NCBI GenBank assembly: GCA_012270135.1
Contig: JAAXIW010000270.1
Span: 1 to 5,968, forward strand
DNA: 5,968 nt
Direction: 5' to 3'
Origin: Brevundimonas sp.
GTDB lineage: Bacteria > Pseudomonadota > Alphaproteobacteria > Caulobacterales > Caulobacteraceae
Shown here: in pieces, positions 5,387 to 5,968 of the stretch
How positions within the stretch are numbered: position 1 is the stretch's first letter
Layout of the letters: every line of letters begins with the position of its first letter
Translations under genes and position numbers: made by a program
Notes under the pieces: model-generated
The model's input: only the letters and a program-made list of their open reading frames with translations
Told to the model about the DNA's origin: nothing
Databases searched by the model: none

Positions 5387-5968
5387 ATGAGCGAAGCCGG
5401 AGCCGGGTTGCGTGACGTCTACATCACCGGCCTGTTCGCGAATCTTCCCGGCACGCCGGTGGAGCCGGAGCGGATCGAAGACCACATCGGACGGATCCAC
5501 GGCCGGCCCTCGGTGGTCGGCCGCCGGGCCCTGCGCTGGAACGGCATCGCGACGCGCCACTACGCCATGGCGCCGGACGGGACGGTGCTGGATACGAACG
5601 CCGGGATGACCGCGAAGGCGGTGGCGGCGGCTCTGGACGACGCGGGGCTGGGCCTCGGCGAGTTGCAGCATCTGGCCACCGCCACGACCCAGGGCGATTT
5701 CCTCGTCCCCGGCCACGCGGCGGCGGTGCAGGCGGAGCTGGGGGCGGGACCGCTGGACATCGCCAGCTATCAGTCAGTCTGCGCCTCGGCCCTGATGGCC
5801 GCCAAAGGCGCGTGGCTGCAGGTACGGGCGGGGGAGGCGGACGTGGCCGTTGCGGCGGGCGGAGAATTCTCGTCGCGCTGGTTCCGGCCGGCCTTCTACG
5901 AGGGCACGGCGCTGGTCGACGGCAAGGGCCGGCTGGCGACTGAGGCCGATTTTCTGAGGTTCACCCTG
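5387..5968 (+). CDS. Beta-ketoacyl synthase III-fold enzyme, StlD/DarB-like, N-terminal part (3' end outside window)
   Basis: The visible 194 residues are the first half of a thiolase-fold ketosynthase, which condenses an acyl thioester with a second acyl unit in the cytoplasm. The N-terminal pattern is VYITGLFANLPGTPV, then IGRIHGRPS, then RRALRWNGIATRHYA. With DTNAGMTAKAV, it resembles the StlD/DarB branch (dialkylresorcinol or cyclohexanedione formation) more than housekeeping FabH. Cys132 in YQSVCASALMAAK sits where the FabH nucleophile (Cys112 in E. coli) is found. The expected His and Asn residues would lie beyond the window. The sequence breaks off after EADFLRFTL, just before the usual SDGAGA-like block. 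The ATG at 5387 is the first in-frame start after the TGA at 5327, but its AGG lies only one base upstream. A TTG at 5408 preceded by GGAG is an alternative. The gap to the membrane protein gene is 57 nt, so co-transcription is possible. The product and pathway are unknown. Confidence 0.82.
   Translation, partial: MSEAGAGLRDVYITGLFANLPGTPVEPERIEDHIGRIHGRPSVVGRRALRWNGIATRHYAMAPDGTVLDTNAGMTAKAVAAALDDAGLGLGELQHLATATTQGDFLVPGHAAAVQAELGAGPLDIASYQSVCASALMAAKGAWLQVRAGEADVAVAAGGEFSSRWFRPAFYEGTALVDGKGRLATEADFLRFTL

Noticed and set aside
4259..5716. Minus-strand open frame of 485 codons
   Set aside because: It is antisense to the membrane protein and ketosynthase genes, both of which show recognisable domains. 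No motif is seen in it.

Overview
The window is high-GC DNA of alphaproteobacterial character. The type I secretion proteins resemble the PrtD/PrtE (RsaD/RsaE) lineage, and the PadR plus membrane-protein pair is of a kind I associate with Caulobacterales. That placement (Caulobacter, Phenylobacterium, Brevundimonas or a relative) is inferred from protein resemblance and base composition. No marker gene is present.

Layout: (1) 1-344 (+) is the 3' end of malate synthase G (glcB). (2) 345-461 is a convergent intergenic stretch holding a small hairpin and a heptamer repeat, GCAGTAG on one side and its inverse CTACTGC on the other. The stop codons of both flanking genes lie inside copies of this heptamer. 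(3) 462-3643 (-) is a two-gene type I secretion operon: an inner-membrane ABC transporter/ATPase, then an HlyD/PrtE membrane fusion protein, joined by an ATGA overlap. Neither the outer-membrane TolC-like partner nor a substrate gene is visible. (4) 3644-3860 is a divergent control region. It has a TTGACT-type promoter for the rightward genes, three imperfect direct decamers plus a perfect 13-bp palindrome that look like a PadR operator, a possible sigma-54-like element facing the secretion operon, and competing hairpins. (5) 3861-5329 (+) is a PadR-family repressor followed 23 nt later by a multi-pass membrane protein with a HAAS/DUF1700-like N-terminal helical domain, a likely regulator/sensor pair. 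(6) From 5387 (+), running off the window, is the N-terminal half of a ketosynthase III-fold enzyme most like the StlD/DarB group.

The secretion operon should export an unknown protein in one step across both membranes. The PadR-HAAS pair probably autoregulates from the divergent region and could also affect the secretion operon. The ketosynthase sits 57 bp downstream on the same strand and may be co-transcribed, which would tie the regulator to a small lipid- or polyketide-type pathway. That link is inference.

The most unusual features are the shared stop-codon-bearing heptamer repeats and the PadR-type operator array. No clearly new multi-gene system can be demonstrated from this window alone.
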